64,000 nucleotides of DNA from Mesorhizobium sp. ORS 3324 (GCA_000824825.2 LM655194.1:112939-176938), one strand, 5' to 3'; numbered from the stretch's first letter, positions 1-9,022 are shown. The notes: generated from the sequence alone by a model not told the origin. Program-made: numbers and translations.

Positions 1-285
1 CCATCTTTGCCGGACAGGATGGCGCGATCGGCACAGGCGGACCGATATTCCCCCCAACTTGGAAACCTGCCGCCTGTGCCGAGCCCCCGCTAAGCCGTCA
101 CGAACATCTACGGATAACGTCGAATTGTCGTTATCTTCGCATCCAAATACTTGTCCGGGCGTACATATCTCAATATCGGCGCGACATAACTTTGTGCCGT
201 CTCGGAGGGCTCATGCTATTTTGGGTTGCCGCCAGGGCCATTGCCGCCTGATAGCCAAGAGCATCAATCGCCGGCGACGCCCTGC

Positions 286-1464
286 TCAGCTTCCGAGCGC
301 CTTGAGCCAGGCTTCAAAGGAAGAGGCCTTCTCGTGCTCGCCAGGCGAAATAGAGTGGCCGGGGCGAGGCAGTACCATTGTCCTGCGGCCTTCGCGGGGG
401 CTGTAACCGAATTCCTTGCTGAATGCTCGGCTGAAGTTTGCCGCTGAACTGAACCCGAAGGCTTCCGCAATTTCAACAATGCGTCGGCTGTCCCCCGGAT
501 CGCTAAGCGCAAGATGGGCTGCCAGAAGTCGGCGACTTTGAATGTAATGGAGCACACCGCCGCTCGGTTCGAACAACTGATAGAGGCGAGATCGCGAGAC
601 GCCGAGCGCCCGGCACATCGAATCCGGTGTCAGACGAGCCGCCTCCAGATTGTTCTGGACGTATCGACGCGCTCGCTCCATTAGCGCGACACTCGTCAGT
701 TGTTCGGCCGCCGCGGCATGTTCCGCCGGCGGCGCAAGGCAGGCAACGATCATGCTGCGTGTTGCATGTACGATGCGGGGCAGATCTTCCGCCGTGAGAT
801 TGCGCAGTCTTGTTACGATGCTGTTGAGGTAATCGATCAAAAGGTTAGCAAAGTTGCCGGACAGAATTGAGTTGTTGTTTGCGTCGAGGATCCCCGCCGC
901 TTCGGCGAACAAATCGCGCGGCAAATAGAGAAAGAGACTTTCAGATTCCGTTGTCCTGCCGCGGAACGGGTAGCCAAGCGATCTGATCTCCAATTTACCC
1001 GGCTGGCCCTCCGCGACGCGACGATCGACCTCCGTCCATGACCGGCCAGTATGTGGCAAGACGACGTACCAGTGATCGATCGAGCTGGATCTAAGCTTCG
1101 CGGCAGAACGCGTATAACTGTGCGCCGGCGCGCGCTGTTCAACGATCAGCATGCCACCAAGATTCCAAGCCGTGTGGTCGGCGGGAAAGCCGTCGTCCAG
1201 CGATTTGTTATCCGGCAGCTTGACCTCAACAAGCGGTGCCACGTGCGCTTGCCAAGCGGCAAATTGATCCTGTGGTGCGAGGTCGAGCGTTGAAAAGGAC
1301 AACGGTTCCAGCGCCGGCGCGAGTGGTGAAGCGGCCTCGTTGTCAGGTTGAACGTCGCGTGGCCAACGGCGTCGCTCACGCTCCGGCGCGTGCCCAGCAT
1401 GCGCCTCGTCTTGCCTCTTAGCGTCGATCGCGCGTGGTGCCATATCCGAATCCGGTATGCCCAT
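286..1464 (-). CDS. AraC family transcriptional regulator
   Basis: A DNA-binding regulator of about 392 residues. The C-terminal 100 residues form the double helix-turn-helix of the AraC/XylS family (ALGVSRSRLYQLFEPSGG, then AFGFSSAANFSRAFSKEFGY and SPRE). The upstream part resembles the AraC-binding-like domain that precedes this HTH in regulators of aromatic or amide catabolism. The reading frame opens with GTG at 1527. I prefer ATG at 1464 because GAGGG lies just ahead of it, but ATG at 1443 is also possible, and the first 60 residues look poorly conserved. No obvious target operon is adjacent, so the ligand is unknown. Confidence 0.85.
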   Translation of the reverse strand: MGIPDSDMAPRAIDAKRQDEAHAGHAPERERRRWPRDVQPDNEAASPLAPALEPLSFSTLDLAPQDQFAAWQAHVAPLVEVKLPDNKSLDDGFPADHTAWNLGGMLIVEQRAPAHSYTRSAAKLRSSSIDHWYVVLPHTGRSWTEVDRRVAEGQPGKLEIRSLGYPFRGRTTESESLFLYLPRDLFAEAAGILDANNNSILSGNFANLLIDYLNSIVTRLRNLTAEDLPRIVHATRSMIVACLAPPAEHAAAAEQLTSVALMERARRYVQNNLEAARLTPDSMCRALGVSRSRLYQLFEPSGGVLHYIQSRRLLAAHLALSDPGDSRRIVEIAEAFGFSSAANFSRAFSKEFGYSPREGRRTMVLPRPGHSISPGEHEKASSFEAWLKALGS

Positions 1465-1647
1465 GCCCTCGCAATCATGTGGTGTATCCCGGCATCTGGC
1501 AAGCCTGTCGGCCGCATCGTCGATCACGCTGGATTACAGTAAGAAATGCATCCCGAGATAAGTTTCTGGATGCGACGATAACGACACTCTTCAGACCGGC
1601 GCGTATAGAATCCGGTATCGTGAAAGCGATGTTGAGGAGACCACGAA

Positions 1648-1950
1648 ATGAACGAAAAGCTCAAAGGAGAAGCGCGCCGCAAGATAATCCTTGACGGATA
1701 CGTTAATAACGAACCATTGAAGGATATTGCGGCAAAGCTCGGATGCTCGCTGGCAAGCTTGAAAGTCAGCGCCAGCAAACTCGGTTGCACTAGAACCCCG
1801 AAAGAGGCGGCCGATTTTCGGCGCGGCTTTCGTATACCGGAAAACAAGCGACAAGATTATTACCAGCTGATGACCTCGGGGCAATACAGATCTCGGGAGT
1901 GCGCGCAGATTTTGGGACTATTGGCAACACAATCACAAGATGCGAATTAA
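1648..1950 (+). CDS. small putative helix-turn-helix protein
   Basis: A protein of 100 residues preceded by a good ribosome site (GAGGAG about 10 bases before ATG). The segment around residues 18-47 (GYVNNEPLKDIAAKLGCSLA followed by SLKVSASKLG) reads like a helix-turn-helix of the resolvase or sigma-70 region 4 type that recognises DNA by stepwise helices. The family is not recognised by name. Codon use is more AT-rich than in the surrounding genes, and the following intergenic DNA is strikingly AT-rich, which fits horizontally acquired DNA. It could be an orphan regulator left from a mobile element. Confidence 0.6.
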   Translation: MNEKLKGEARRKIILDGYVNNEPLKDIAAKLGCSLASLKVSASKLGCTRTPKEAADFRRGFRIPENKRQDYYQLMTSGQYRSRECAQILGLLATQSQDAN

Positions 1951-1992
1951 TATTAGTGGATAGCTATTAATAATATATTCGCTCAGGCCTCA

Positions 1993-2277
1993 GTGGCAAA
2001 AGCCCGCCGCAAAGCACGAGCGGCGGGCAGTGAAAGGTTCGCTCAAATGCTGCGTCGGCGTTTCAATCGCACCTGTCTTAGCCCTCTCGATCTGGCTGTT
2101 TGTGAACGCGTGTTCAATCAGGTCTGCGCGGACGAACAGCTCGATCCTTTAGACCCGGATGCAGAAATTTTAGCGGTGATGGTTGTGGCCATTTTTCGAA
2201 ACGCTCACACTAGCGAGCGCGAACTGCTGGAGGCGGTCAGATCCCTCCGGCAAAAGGTCATTGGAACCTGCCAATAG
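1993..2277 (+). CDS. small hypothetical protein
   Basis: A basic N-terminus (residues 1-26 rich in Lys/Arg) is followed by an acidic, mostly helical body of about 65 residues, giving 94 residues from a GTG start. No clear ribosome site precedes the GTG. An in-frame ATG at 2047 is an alternative start and would remove the basic leader. No known domain is recognised. It follows the small HTH gene by about 40 bp of AT-rich sequence and may belong to the same acquired segment. Confidence 0.45.
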   Translation: MAKARRKARAAGSERFAQMLRRRFNRTCLSPLDLAVCERVFNQVCADEQLDPLDPDAEILAVMVVAIFRNAHTSERELLEAVRSLRQKVIGTCQ

Positions 2278-2732
2278 GACCTGTCGCTCAAAAAACGCTC
2301 AGCGATGCCTCGATCGAGATGCTGGCCGTTTTGCGTGGCCGAGATGGTTGACCGCTGAAGTTCGTGACCTAGCTTGAAGCTCACGATGGACCGTCCAGAC
2401 TCCGAAATGGCGGAATGGCACGCACCGTGGGAGAGCTCTCGGGACGTTGAGGATGAGGGTGCAGGTCGGCTTTTCGGAGCCTTCATGCACTCGCCGGATA
2501 GCCGGCGGCCACCGGATCTTCGAGTTTCCTTTCAAGCGAAAATATGCGCCGGCGTGGTTGTCAGCGCACCACCGGCGCTTCGCCATGCAACAACAAATTT
2601 GCGCACTGGAGGGACCCCCGAAGCAGTGACAGCTTAGGGAGCAGTCAGTGGCCTTAGCCGGCATCAGGCGAGGACCAAGACACCGCTTCCCCAAGATCAA
2701 ACAATTACTCCCAAGACCGGATAGGCACGGCC
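2278..2732. other. intergenic stretch with no supported gene
   Basis: About 450 bp. Several short overlapping reading frames exist on both strands, but none has a ribosome site, a recognisable domain or consistent codon use. I see no RNA gene or strong hairpin. Confidence 0.5.
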
Positions 2733-4964
2733 ATGCCAAATCTTGCCGGAATTTACATGAACAACACAGATCTCGCTATCCTCGGCGGGATGACGATACT
2801 TGTACTGGTGGGCGCCTATCTCGTGCTCCGGCGTATCCTCATCGCAGTGCAACGGCGACGCCTGAAGCCAAATCCCTACCTGAGCGAGTACAAGCCTACT
2901 CCCCTCGATGAGGTTCCTTGGGTTTGGGAACGCCCGGTCGACCTTGCAGGCGAGCCTGCTTCTCCTCAGGCTGCCGCGCCCTCGGACCCGGACGCCCGGC
3001 CTCAGGATGCCAATCACCGTCAGTTCGGGGTGCGAATCGAGCATTTCGACGCAATCTCCGAAACTGGCGAGAGCTCGCCAGGGGCCCTGCCCAATGCTTT
3101 CGCTTCGACGACTAACACCGCAACGGCCTCACCGCCTCGCGTTCGCAAGCCGATCAGTGTTGTGACACGCTTGGGCATCACCATAATCTGCCTGGCCGTG
3201 CCGCTCGGTTTTGCGATGACGAGACAAAACCGGGTCGAAAGTGTCCCCGCTGTTTCGAAAGCCCAAGGCCATCCCGATCTTTCGTGGCCCTTCGAGCTTC
3301 CGGCCAGGGCTGCATTGGATACGCCTCGGCCAACCCAGGGAGATGGGCGCACGAGCGTCGCATTGGTTAGCCCGGATATCACGGCTGCCAAGGCACAAGT
3401 CGAGGCAGCTCGTACTCAGGCAGCCGCTGCGAGGGAATTGGCCGGCCAGGAGCATCGAGCAGCGGAGGGAGAGCGCGCCAGAAGCGCCTCTCTGCAGAGC
3501 GCGCTCTCGGAGTCGCGCAAGCAGATCGACGCGCTGAGGACAAGCATGGCAGCCGCCGACGACGCGCGTGAGGAGCGTTTGCGCAACGAGATTACGGCAG
3601 CCCGCACATTCGACGCATTGCAGCGCATTGCGGGAGACGCCCGTAAGCGGCTCGGCGAGACGATCGACTATGTCTTTACGCAGATGCCCGCTGCTCATCT
3701 GGAGCGTCAGCGGACCGAACGGATGGCGCGAGACCTTTCGCAAGCGCGGGCGCAAATTGCACAGTTAGAGGCCGGGGCCGCCGAGGATCGCGCCAAGGCC
3801 AAGGCTTCGCTGGCGCAAGCCAGCGGAATGCTTGACGACGAGCGCCGGAAGTCAGAGCATCTTCGTTCCGATCTCGCCGAAATGGAACTGTCCAAGGCCG
3901 CGATCGCGGGCACCGCTGAGCGGGAACGGACCGGTGCAGCCACGGCAAGAGAACGGGTAGAGCAGACCGCATCCGAGACGGAGCAGGCTCTTGCACAGGA
4001 ACGCGCCTCAGCGGTCTCGGCCCAGGAGGAGCTCAAAAAGACCCGCCTCGAGCGCGACGCGGCCGAACAGGAACGAACCAAAGCTGTCTCGGCGAGGGAG
4101 CGGGCCGAGCAGACCGCGGCCAAGACGGAGCAGGCTCTGGCACAGGAACGCGCCTCAGCGGTCTCGGCCCAGGAGGAGCTCAAAAAAGCCAGACTCGAGC
4201 GCGACGCGGCTGAACAGGAACGAGCCAGAGCTGTCTCGGCGAGGGAGCGCGCCGAGCGGACCGCGGCCCAGACGGCGCAGGCTCTGGCACAGGAACGCGC
4301 TTCGGCGGTCTCGGTCCAGGAGGACCTCAACAAAGCCCGCCTCGAGCGCGACGCGGTCGAACAGGAACGAACCAAAGCTGCCTCGGCGAGAGAACGTGCC
4401 GAGCAAACCGCATCCGACACGGAGAAGGCTCTGGCACAGGAACGCGCTTCGGCGGTCTCGGCCCAGGAGGACCTCAACAAGGCCCGCCTCGAGCGCGACG
4501 CGGCTGAACTGGAACGAGCCAAAGCTGCCTCGGCGAGAGAACGTGCCGAGCAGACCGCGGCCCAGACGGCGCAGGCTCTGACACAGCAACGTGCTTCAGC
4601 AGCCTCGACGCAACAGGACCTCGATAAGGCTCGCCACGAGCGCGACGCAGCCCGAGCACTTCTGGGACAGGTCGCAGGGCTGAACGAGGCTCTGGACAAG
4701 CAACGTGAAGCCACTGTTGCTCTGGCCCGCGACCTAGCCGCCGCGCGCGCCGATAATGATAGGCTCAGGGCAGAGCGCCGCAGCGCGCAGAGTGAGCCGC
4801 CGCCGAAGCCGCGCTCCGGTCCCGCATCGGCCGGCACGGACCAGGTCAAGGCTGTGAGCCAGAAGACTGCGCGCAACAAGGCTCGAAAGTCGTCGCGGGT
4901 GATCCGCGTGCGTTCTATCACGCTTCCCTTTTCCCTCCGGCCAGCACACTCGACGCTGGATTGA
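2733..4964 (+). CDS. membrane-anchored coiled-coil protein with 49-residue tandem repeats
   Basis: A 743-residue protein of unknown function. Two hydrophobic segments (about residues 13-35 and 143-162) are separated by a Pro/Ala-rich linker, so N- and C-terminal parts should lie on the same side of the inner membrane. From residue 210 onward it is almost pure Ala/Glu/Arg coiled coil. Residues 406-650 are nearly five tandem copies of a 49-residue unit (core QALAQERASAVSAQEELKKA, then RLERDAAEQER), exactly seven heptads. The C-terminus is basic and Pro-rich. Start is ATG 2733; ATG 2757 is an equally plausible start. The design suggests a long rod or spacer, perhaps envelope or chromosome associated, but no function can be assigned. 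Confidence 0.75.
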   Translation: MPNLAGIYMNNTDLAILGGMTILVLVGAYLVLRRILIAVQRRRLKPNPYLSEYKPTPLDEVPWVWERPVDLAGEPASPQAAAPSDPDARPQDANHRQFGVRIEHFDAISETGESSPGALPNAFASTTNTATASPPRVRKPISVVTRLGITIICLAVPLGFAMTRQNRVESVPAVSKAQGHPDLSWPFELPARAALDTPRPTQGDGRTSVALVSPDITAAKAQVEAARTQAAAARELAGQEHRAAEGERARSASLQSALSESRKQIDALRTSMAAADDAREERLRNEITAARTFDALQRIAGDARKRLGETIDYVFTQMPAAHLERQRTERMARDLSQARAQIAQLEAGAAEDRAKAKASLAQASGMLDDERRKSEHLRSDLAEMELSKAAIAGTAERERTGAATARERVEQTASETEQALAQERASAVSAQEELKKTRLERDAAEQERTKAVSARERAEQTAAKTEQALAQERASAVSAQEELKKARLERDAAEQERARAVSARERAERTAAQTAQALAQERASAVSVQEDLNKARLERDAVEQERTKAASARERAEQTASDTEKALAQERASAVSAQEDLNKARLERDAAELERAKAASARERAEQTAAQTAQALTQQRASAASTQQDLDKARHERDAARALLGQVAGLNEALDKQREATVALARDLAAARADNDRLRAERRSAQSEPPPKPRSGPASAGTDQVKAVSQKTARNKARKSSRVIRVRSITLPFSLRPAHSTLD
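3948..4682 (+). repeat. 147-bp in-frame tandem repeat array
   Basis: Five head-to-tail units start at 3948, 4095, 4242, 4389 and 4536. Each is 147 bp (49 codons) and the last degenerates in its final third. Copies are highly similar at DNA level, which points to recent expansion by unequal recombination or slippage, and the period keeps both reading frame and heptad register. Confidence 0.9.
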
Positions 4965-5050
4965 GCCTAAATGACTGGGGAAGTCCTGAGTTGAAGGCAC
5001 TGATCCTTGAGAGTCCTTGAGAGCGTCGGCGAGGCGTTCCGCGCTGTGCG

Positions 5051-5704
5051 CTAAGTCAGCCCGATCACGCTGCCTTTCGCGTTCAGTTCGCACCCGACCG
5101 GCGCCTGACGCGTCTCCACGCCTCCTTGATGTGCATAGTCGATGCTGACCTGAACGGGGGCCGAGATCGTATCTGGGCCTAACCGATTTATGGGACCTGC
5201 GCTGCTGACGTGCACACTGGTCGCGCCAAATTGGGCGGCGGCCTGCTCGATTGCGTCCTGGCAGGCCTGAACGACGTCGTCCGGGACGCCCGGCAACGCT
5301 TCGATTGGATAGATCGCTGGTGCAATAGCGATGTCTTCGGACGGTTGCAGGGCGGGCGGCAGGTCGAGCGCCCGTCCGCCGTCAGAGGATGGGGCGGCTT
5401 TGGCGGTCGTGGTTGGTGCCACTGTCCCCGTTGTAATGGTGCTGATCCCGTCATTCTCCGACGGTGGGTCCGACGGTGGATCGCTGCTGGGGTCGCCCGG
5501 ATCGCTTTCAGGTCCTTTGGGCGGGCCGCCGTTGTGGCCTTCGTCGGCACGGCTGCCAGGGTCATGACCGCCGTCCTGACCATGATGGCCGCCACCATCA
5601 TGCCCTCCGCCGTGCTGGCCGCCGGCTGCGGCTCCTGCGAAGGCTAGAACGATCGAGCAAGCGAATGCGAAACATGCCAAGCTGGATCCAGGGAATTGGC
5701 GCAC
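5051..5704 (-). CDS. secreted His/Gly-rich hypothetical protein
   Basis: A 217-residue exported protein. An N-terminal signal sequence (ACFAFACSIVLAFAGAAAGG) is followed by a low-complexity tract of about 35 residues rich in His, Gly and Asp (QHGGGHDGGGHHGQDGGHD). Next come Asp-Pro-Ser repeats, and then a folded C-terminal domain of about 100 residues with two cysteines. The tract could bind a transition metal, but this is inference. GTG at 5704 is chosen because GGAGG lies five bases upstream; a TTG at 5716 also opens the frame. The family is not recognised. Confidence 0.65.
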   Translation of the reverse strand: MRQFPGSSLACFAFACSIVLAFAGAAAGGQHGGGHDGGGHHGQDGGHDPGSRADEGHNGGPPKGPESDPGDPSSDPPSDPPSENDGISTITTGTVAPTTTAKAAPSSDGGRALDLPPALQPSEDIAIAPAIYPIEALPGVPDDVVQACQDAIEQAAAQFGATSVHVSSAGPINRLGPDTISAPVQVSIDYAHQGGVETRQAPVGCELNAKGSVIGLT

Positions 5705-6071
5705 GGCAACCTCCAAACGCGCGTCGGCCCGCCGTCCTTCCGCGGCAGGCGGTCAGAACGGCGAAACCGCCGGTGCCCCCAGAATCGCGATTGCGCGCCC
5801 ACGAAATACCTAGGGGATGAATGAGGTGCATCAAGGACGGTGAACGCCCTTCTCATTGAAGGCGAGTCGATCACGGTTCGGTCGGTGTCGGGCATGACCG
5901 GTCTTAGGCACAAGACCGAAGCTCAACATTTCCCGGCTGCCCCAGCACTTTACATCGGCGGCCGGGCACCTAGTTTTAGTGTTTCGCACCGCGCACTCTC
6001 GTGCGTGGATGATCGAGAACGGGACCGTGAGCTCAGGGCCGGTCCCATAAAAACCCCCAAAGGATGCTGCT
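5705..6071. other. divergent intergenic region with one hairpin
   Basis: About 365 bp between the secreted protein and the FKBP gene. A 7-bp stem (CGGTCTT at 5899-5905 with AAGACCG at 5912-5918) is the only clear structure. The sequence AAAGGA just before 6072 is the FKBP ribosome site. No gene is supported. Confidence 0.5.
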
Positions 6072-6506
6072 ATGACCCAGGCCAAGAATGGCGACACCGT
6101 TCGCATCAACTATACCGGACGTCTGACCGACGGCACTCAATTCGATTCTTCGGGCAGTGAACCGCTGCAGTTCACGCTGGGTGAAGGACAGGTGATCCCC
6201 GGTCTCGAAACCCATGTCGAAGGTATGGAGGTCGGCGCGAAAAGCACCGTCACCGTGCCCGCCGACGCCGCCTATGGGCCTCACCGCCCCGAAGCGGTCG
6301 TCACCATCGACCGCGCCAGCGTGCCGGAAAACATCAACGTTGATGTCGGCACCCAATTGCAGGCGCGCACCCCGGAAGGTCGCGCCATGCAGGTGACGGT
6401 CGTCGGCGTAGACGACGCCAGTGTGAAGCTCGACGGCAATCATCCGTTGGCCGGAAAGGACCTGGTGTTCGACGTTGAACTGGTCGAGATCGTTCAGGCG
6501 GCATAG
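6072..6506 (+). CDS. FKBP-type peptidyl-prolyl cis-trans isomerase, SlyD-like
   Basis: Catalyses proline cis-trans isomerisation and probably acts as a cytoplasmic folding helper. The 144 residues start directly with the FKBP fold (YTGRLTDGTQFDSS, then FTLGEGQVIPGLETHVEGM). It is interrupted after VPADAAYG by an insert-in-flap region as in SlyD and closes with the SlyD-type motif NHPLAGKDL. It lacks the His-rich metal-binding tail of E. coli SlyD. The ribosome site AAAGGA lies eight bases before ATG. It appears to be a single-gene unit. Confidence 0.9.
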   Translation: MTQAKNGDTVRINYTGRLTDGTQFDSSGSEPLQFTLGEGQVIPGLETHVEGMEVGAKSTVTVPADAAYGPHRPEAVVTIDRASVPENINVDVGTQLQARTPEGRAMQVTVVGVDDASVKLDGNHPLAGKDLVFDVELVEIVQAA

Positions 6507-6725
6507 CTGAAACCTGAACGACCGCTCAGTTTCGCGGTTAGGAGCGCTGCCAAGAACCTGCCCTGCATAAGGGACGATGCGCCGCGCCGTAACTACGGGC
6601 AGCGGCAAGGATCAGTCGCGCAGGCTTACTGGTGATCGATAGACCTGCTTGGGCTCCAGATCGGAGCCCCTGGAATGTGTTCCGGCATGGCCTCCGAGGG
6701 AGGCGCAAGGGGGGGACCGCGAATA

Positions 6726-6962
6726 TCAGGGCGCGCGGTCGGTCAGATCGCTGGCGCCTTCCTGCCCGGCGCAGTGCGCGCAGCAATAGATGATGTCGCC
6801 CTGCTCGACGCCATGCCCGACGATCCGTACCCTGCAATGCGGGCATGTCGGAGCAAGCTTCTGGATCGCGCACTCGAAGCTGTCAAACGTGTAGGTCTGC
6901 CCGCCCAGGCTCACCTGGAATGCCTTGTCGTAGTCGTTGCCGCACTGGTCGCACTTAGCCAT
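6726..6962 (-). CDS. small zinc-ribbon protein
   Basis: A 78-residue protein with two treble-clef-like cysteine sets: CDQCGNDYDKAF near the N-terminus with a later Cys in FECAIQ, and CPHC plus CCAHC in the second half. It is therefore probably a structural zinc-binding protein. ATG 6962 is preceded by GAAGGAG, which decides this start over a longer frame opening at 7025. Similar small proteins occur widely in rhizobia under hypothetical names; the function is unknown. Confidence 0.8.
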   Translation of the reverse strand: MAKCDQCGNDYDKAFQVSLGGQTYTFDSFECAIQKLAPTCPHCRVRIVGHGVEQGDIIYCCAHCAGQEGASDLTDRAP

Positions 6963-7479
6963 GGCGCTTTTCTCCTTCTGAATGCGAAAAACCTCCCGGC
7001 TGGCGATAGGTTCCGCCCGAGGCATTCAACCCTCCCGCTCGACGCGCCCACGGTCGCGTTTGCGGACATTGACGGTGTGCTGCGGCGCAGATTTGAAGCT
7101 TGCGCTGGTCTCCGCAGCCGTGCATGGAGCCTGTCGGGCGCTCGAGGCGCTAACTCGTTCGTATTAGCGCTCCACTAATGTGATCAATTGACAGAGAAGA
7201 CCAATCGGCGCGCGATGCCGGCAATGCCGTGTGCGCCCTTGGCACGCCGCAGAGGCCTTCGGTGGACCCACCCAACAAAACAACACCAGGCCGGGCTGGC
7301 TCGCGTCTTGTGGAAGCAGGTGCGAGCCAGTTTGGCGCCTGGCACGCGCCGGAGGCCGTTGGCTCGAAGCCCGCCGAGGAAGCCAAGCCCTTCAGCGATC
7401 CATGCGAGATTTCCGGCGCACCGTCCTTGCGCGCCCGTGGCGCCTGCGCGATCTTGCCCGACCATTTCAGGGAGGATTC
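6963..7479. other. intergenic stretch without a supported gene
   Basis: About 515 bp. Minus-strand translation gives a GFEPTASG-like string that often marks an antisense tRNA, but no cloverleaf can be folded around 7330-7400. The last bases hold the ribosome site GGGAGG for the cupin gene. Nothing else is recognised. Confidence 0.45.
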
Positions 7480-7911
7480 ATGCGAAACATCGTGGCAACG
7501 GCGCTGCTGCTTGCGGCGGCCCTTTACGCAACCGCAGCCGGTGCGCTGGACAGTTCCGGCACGCCGGTCGTTGTAACCCCGCTGGCGTCCAAGGCGACGA
7601 CCGCCTCCGGCCAGCCGATCACGCTGCCGCAGAAGAATGTCGAGGTCCAGGTTTCCGCCTATCAGATCGCGCCGGGCGCGACGCTGCCGGTGCACAAGCA
7701 TCCCTTCCCGCGCTACGCCTATGTCGAGGCCGGCACGCTCAAGGTCACCAATGTCGAGACCGGCAACAGCAACACCTACAGGGCAGGCGATTTCATCGTC
7801 GAAATGATCGGCGAGTGGCACCAGGCGACCAATATCGGCACCGATCCGGTCAAGCTCCTGGTGATCGACCAGGTCGAGCAAGGCGCCAAGAACACGATCT
7901 TGAAGCAGTAG
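7480..7911 (+). CDS. exported cupin-domain protein
   Basis: A 143-residue protein with a cleavable signal peptide (residues 1-22, MRNIVATALLLAAALYATAA) followed by a single cupin barrel. The metal-site motif is recognisable: PVHKHPFPRYAYVEAG as the first cupin motif and a later GEWHQATN as the second. It is probably a periplasmic small-molecule binding or metal-dependent protein; substrate unknown. The ATG has GGGAGG seven bases upstream. A longer in-frame extension from 7231 is rejected because it lacks the signal-peptide logic. Confidence 0.85.
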   Translation: MRNIVATALLLAAALYATAAGALDSSGTPVVVTPLASKATTASGQPITLPQKNVEVQVSAYQIAPGATLPVHKHPFPRYAYVEAGTLKVTNVETGNSNTYRAGDFIVEMIGEWHQATNIGTDPVKLLVIDQVEQGAKNTILKQ

Positions 7912-7949
7912 CCTTATCGGCACTTAAGCCGCCTCACGGCCCGGCTGTC

Positions 7950-8405
7950 TCAGCCCCAGACACCCACCGGCTGCCGGGTCGGCGCGTTCAGGCGATTGAA
8001 CGCATTGATCAGCGCGATCTGGATCACCAGCGCCGCAAGCGCCTTGTCGTCGTAGTGGCGGGCGGCCTCGTCCCAGACATCGTCGGGCACCGCATCGGAA
8101 CGGTCGGCCAATCGCGTCGCAGCTTCCGTCAAAGCGAGCGCCGCGCGTTCGGCGCCGGTGAAATAAGGCGTTTCCCGCCAGGCCGACACGGCAAAGATCC
8201 GCTCGTCCTTCTCGCCCGCCTTCTTCAGCTCGCGCGCATGCATGTCGACGCAAACGCTGCAGGCGTTGATCTGGCTGGCGCGCAGATGGACGAGCTTGCG
8301 CGTCACATAGGGCAGCTCGGCGGCCTCGGTCGATTTGTCCAGCGCCAGCAGCGCCTGCAGGGCGCCTGGAATGAGCGTCACCGGGTTCTTCAATCTGGCT
8401 TCCAT
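7950..8405 (-). CDS. carboxymuconolactone decarboxylase family (AhpD-like) protein
   Basis: A 151-residue all-helical protein of the CMD/AhpD superfamily. The signature is the redox CxxC with a following His (NACSVCVDMHARELKKAG, residues about 48-65), typical of alkylhydroperoxidase-like members that reduce peroxides or detoxify electrophiles. The ribosome site AAAGGAG precedes ATG 8405. It is convergent with the cupin gene and in the same direction as the SRPBCC gene upstream. Confidence 0.88.
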   Translation of the reverse strand: MEARLKNPVTLIPGALQALLALDKSTEAAELPYVTRKLVHLRASQINACSVCVDMHARELKKAGEKDERIFAVSAWRETPYFTGAERAALALTEAATRLADRSDAVPDDVWDEAARHYDDKALAALVIQIALINAFNRLNAPTRQPVGVWG

Positions 8406-8516
8406 GGTCCGTCTCCTTTGGACGTGGTTTCACGAGCCCTGAATGCGCTGCATCAGGGCCAGTTGTTATTTGCTGTTGTCAGGTTGAGCGCCTCGGCCAG
8501 CGCAATGCCGGGAATA

Positions 8517-8972
8517 TCAGCCTTGCGCGGCCACGACTTGTTCGAGCCGCTCCAGGATGCGTGGCCAGCCGCTTCCCATGCCTTTGTAGCCAGGCTCGTC
8601 CTGCGGCCTGAAACCGGACTGCTCCATGCGCACCCGCGTGGACGGCCCCTCAGGTGTCAGCGACCAGGTTACAACGGTCTTCAAGCCGCTGTCGGACTCG
8701 CTTCCGTCGCCCCAGCTGTAGGCGAGCAGATGCGGCGGCTCGACCTTCAGCACCACGCAGTTGACCACGCCTGACCAGCTGGGCATCGGCTTCGCGCGAA
8801 AGGTGAAGCGGTGGCCTTCGACGGGTTCAAAATCGTTCTCCATCAGCCACTCGGCGACCAAATGCGGAAAGGTCAGCGCGCGCCACACCTTGTCGGCCGC
8901 ATGCGGAAGGAGCCGCTCGACAAGGATCGATTTGGTCTCAGTAGTGATCGTACTTTCTGTGATGTCATTCAC
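8517..8972 (-). CDS. SRPBCC / AHSA1 family protein
   Basis: A 151-residue START-like lipid- or hydrophobe-binding fold. The family pattern is visible as the opening strand ILVERLLPHAADKVWRALT, the VAEWLMENDFEP loop, and the terminal helix with GWPRILERLEQVV. Members of this subgroup are often encoded beside an ArsR repressor; none is seen here, although a short hairpin lies upstream. GGAGG precedes the start. The function is unknown. Confidence 0.82.
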   Translation of the reverse strand: MNDITESTITTETKSILVERLLPHAADKVWRALTFPHLVAEWLMENDFEPVEGHRFTFRAKPMPSWSGVVNCVVLKVEPPHLLAYSWGDGSESDSGLKTVVTWSLTPEGPSTRVRMEQSGFRPQDEPGYKGMGSGWPRILERLEQVVAAQG

Positions 8973-9001
8973 GGCATCCTCCTTGTCCGGTTCTTCAAAC
9001 G

Positions 9002-9022
9002 ATGTCTCCTCAGCGGAGACAT
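9002..9022. promoter_or_regulatory. perfect 8-bp inverted repeat upstream of SRPBCC gene
   Basis: ATGTCTCC and GGAGACAT separated by five bases, 30 bp upstream of the minus-strand SRPBCC start. It is well placed for an operator of an unlinked repressor. It lacks a T-run, so it is not a convincing terminator. Confidence 0.4.

Noticed and set aside
3948..4682. Possible CRISPR or minisatellite array
   Set aside because: The repeat is contiguous with no spacers and keeps a single reading frame inside a gene.
3707..4921. Long minus-strand and alternate plus-strand frames through the coiled-coil repeats
   Set aside because: They arise from the 147-bp periodicity; translation is Ser/Arg/Ala repeats without any feature.
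7330..7400. Minus-strand translation containing a GFEPTASG-like string, often a sign of a tRNA on the other strand
   Set aside because: No acceptor, D or anticodon arms can be drawn around the T-arm-like GGCTCGAAGCC; only a three-base stem forms.
7188..8774. 528-codon frame across the cupin and AhpD-like genes
   Set aside because: It runs over two recognisable genes on different frames and strands and has no ribosome site or domain.
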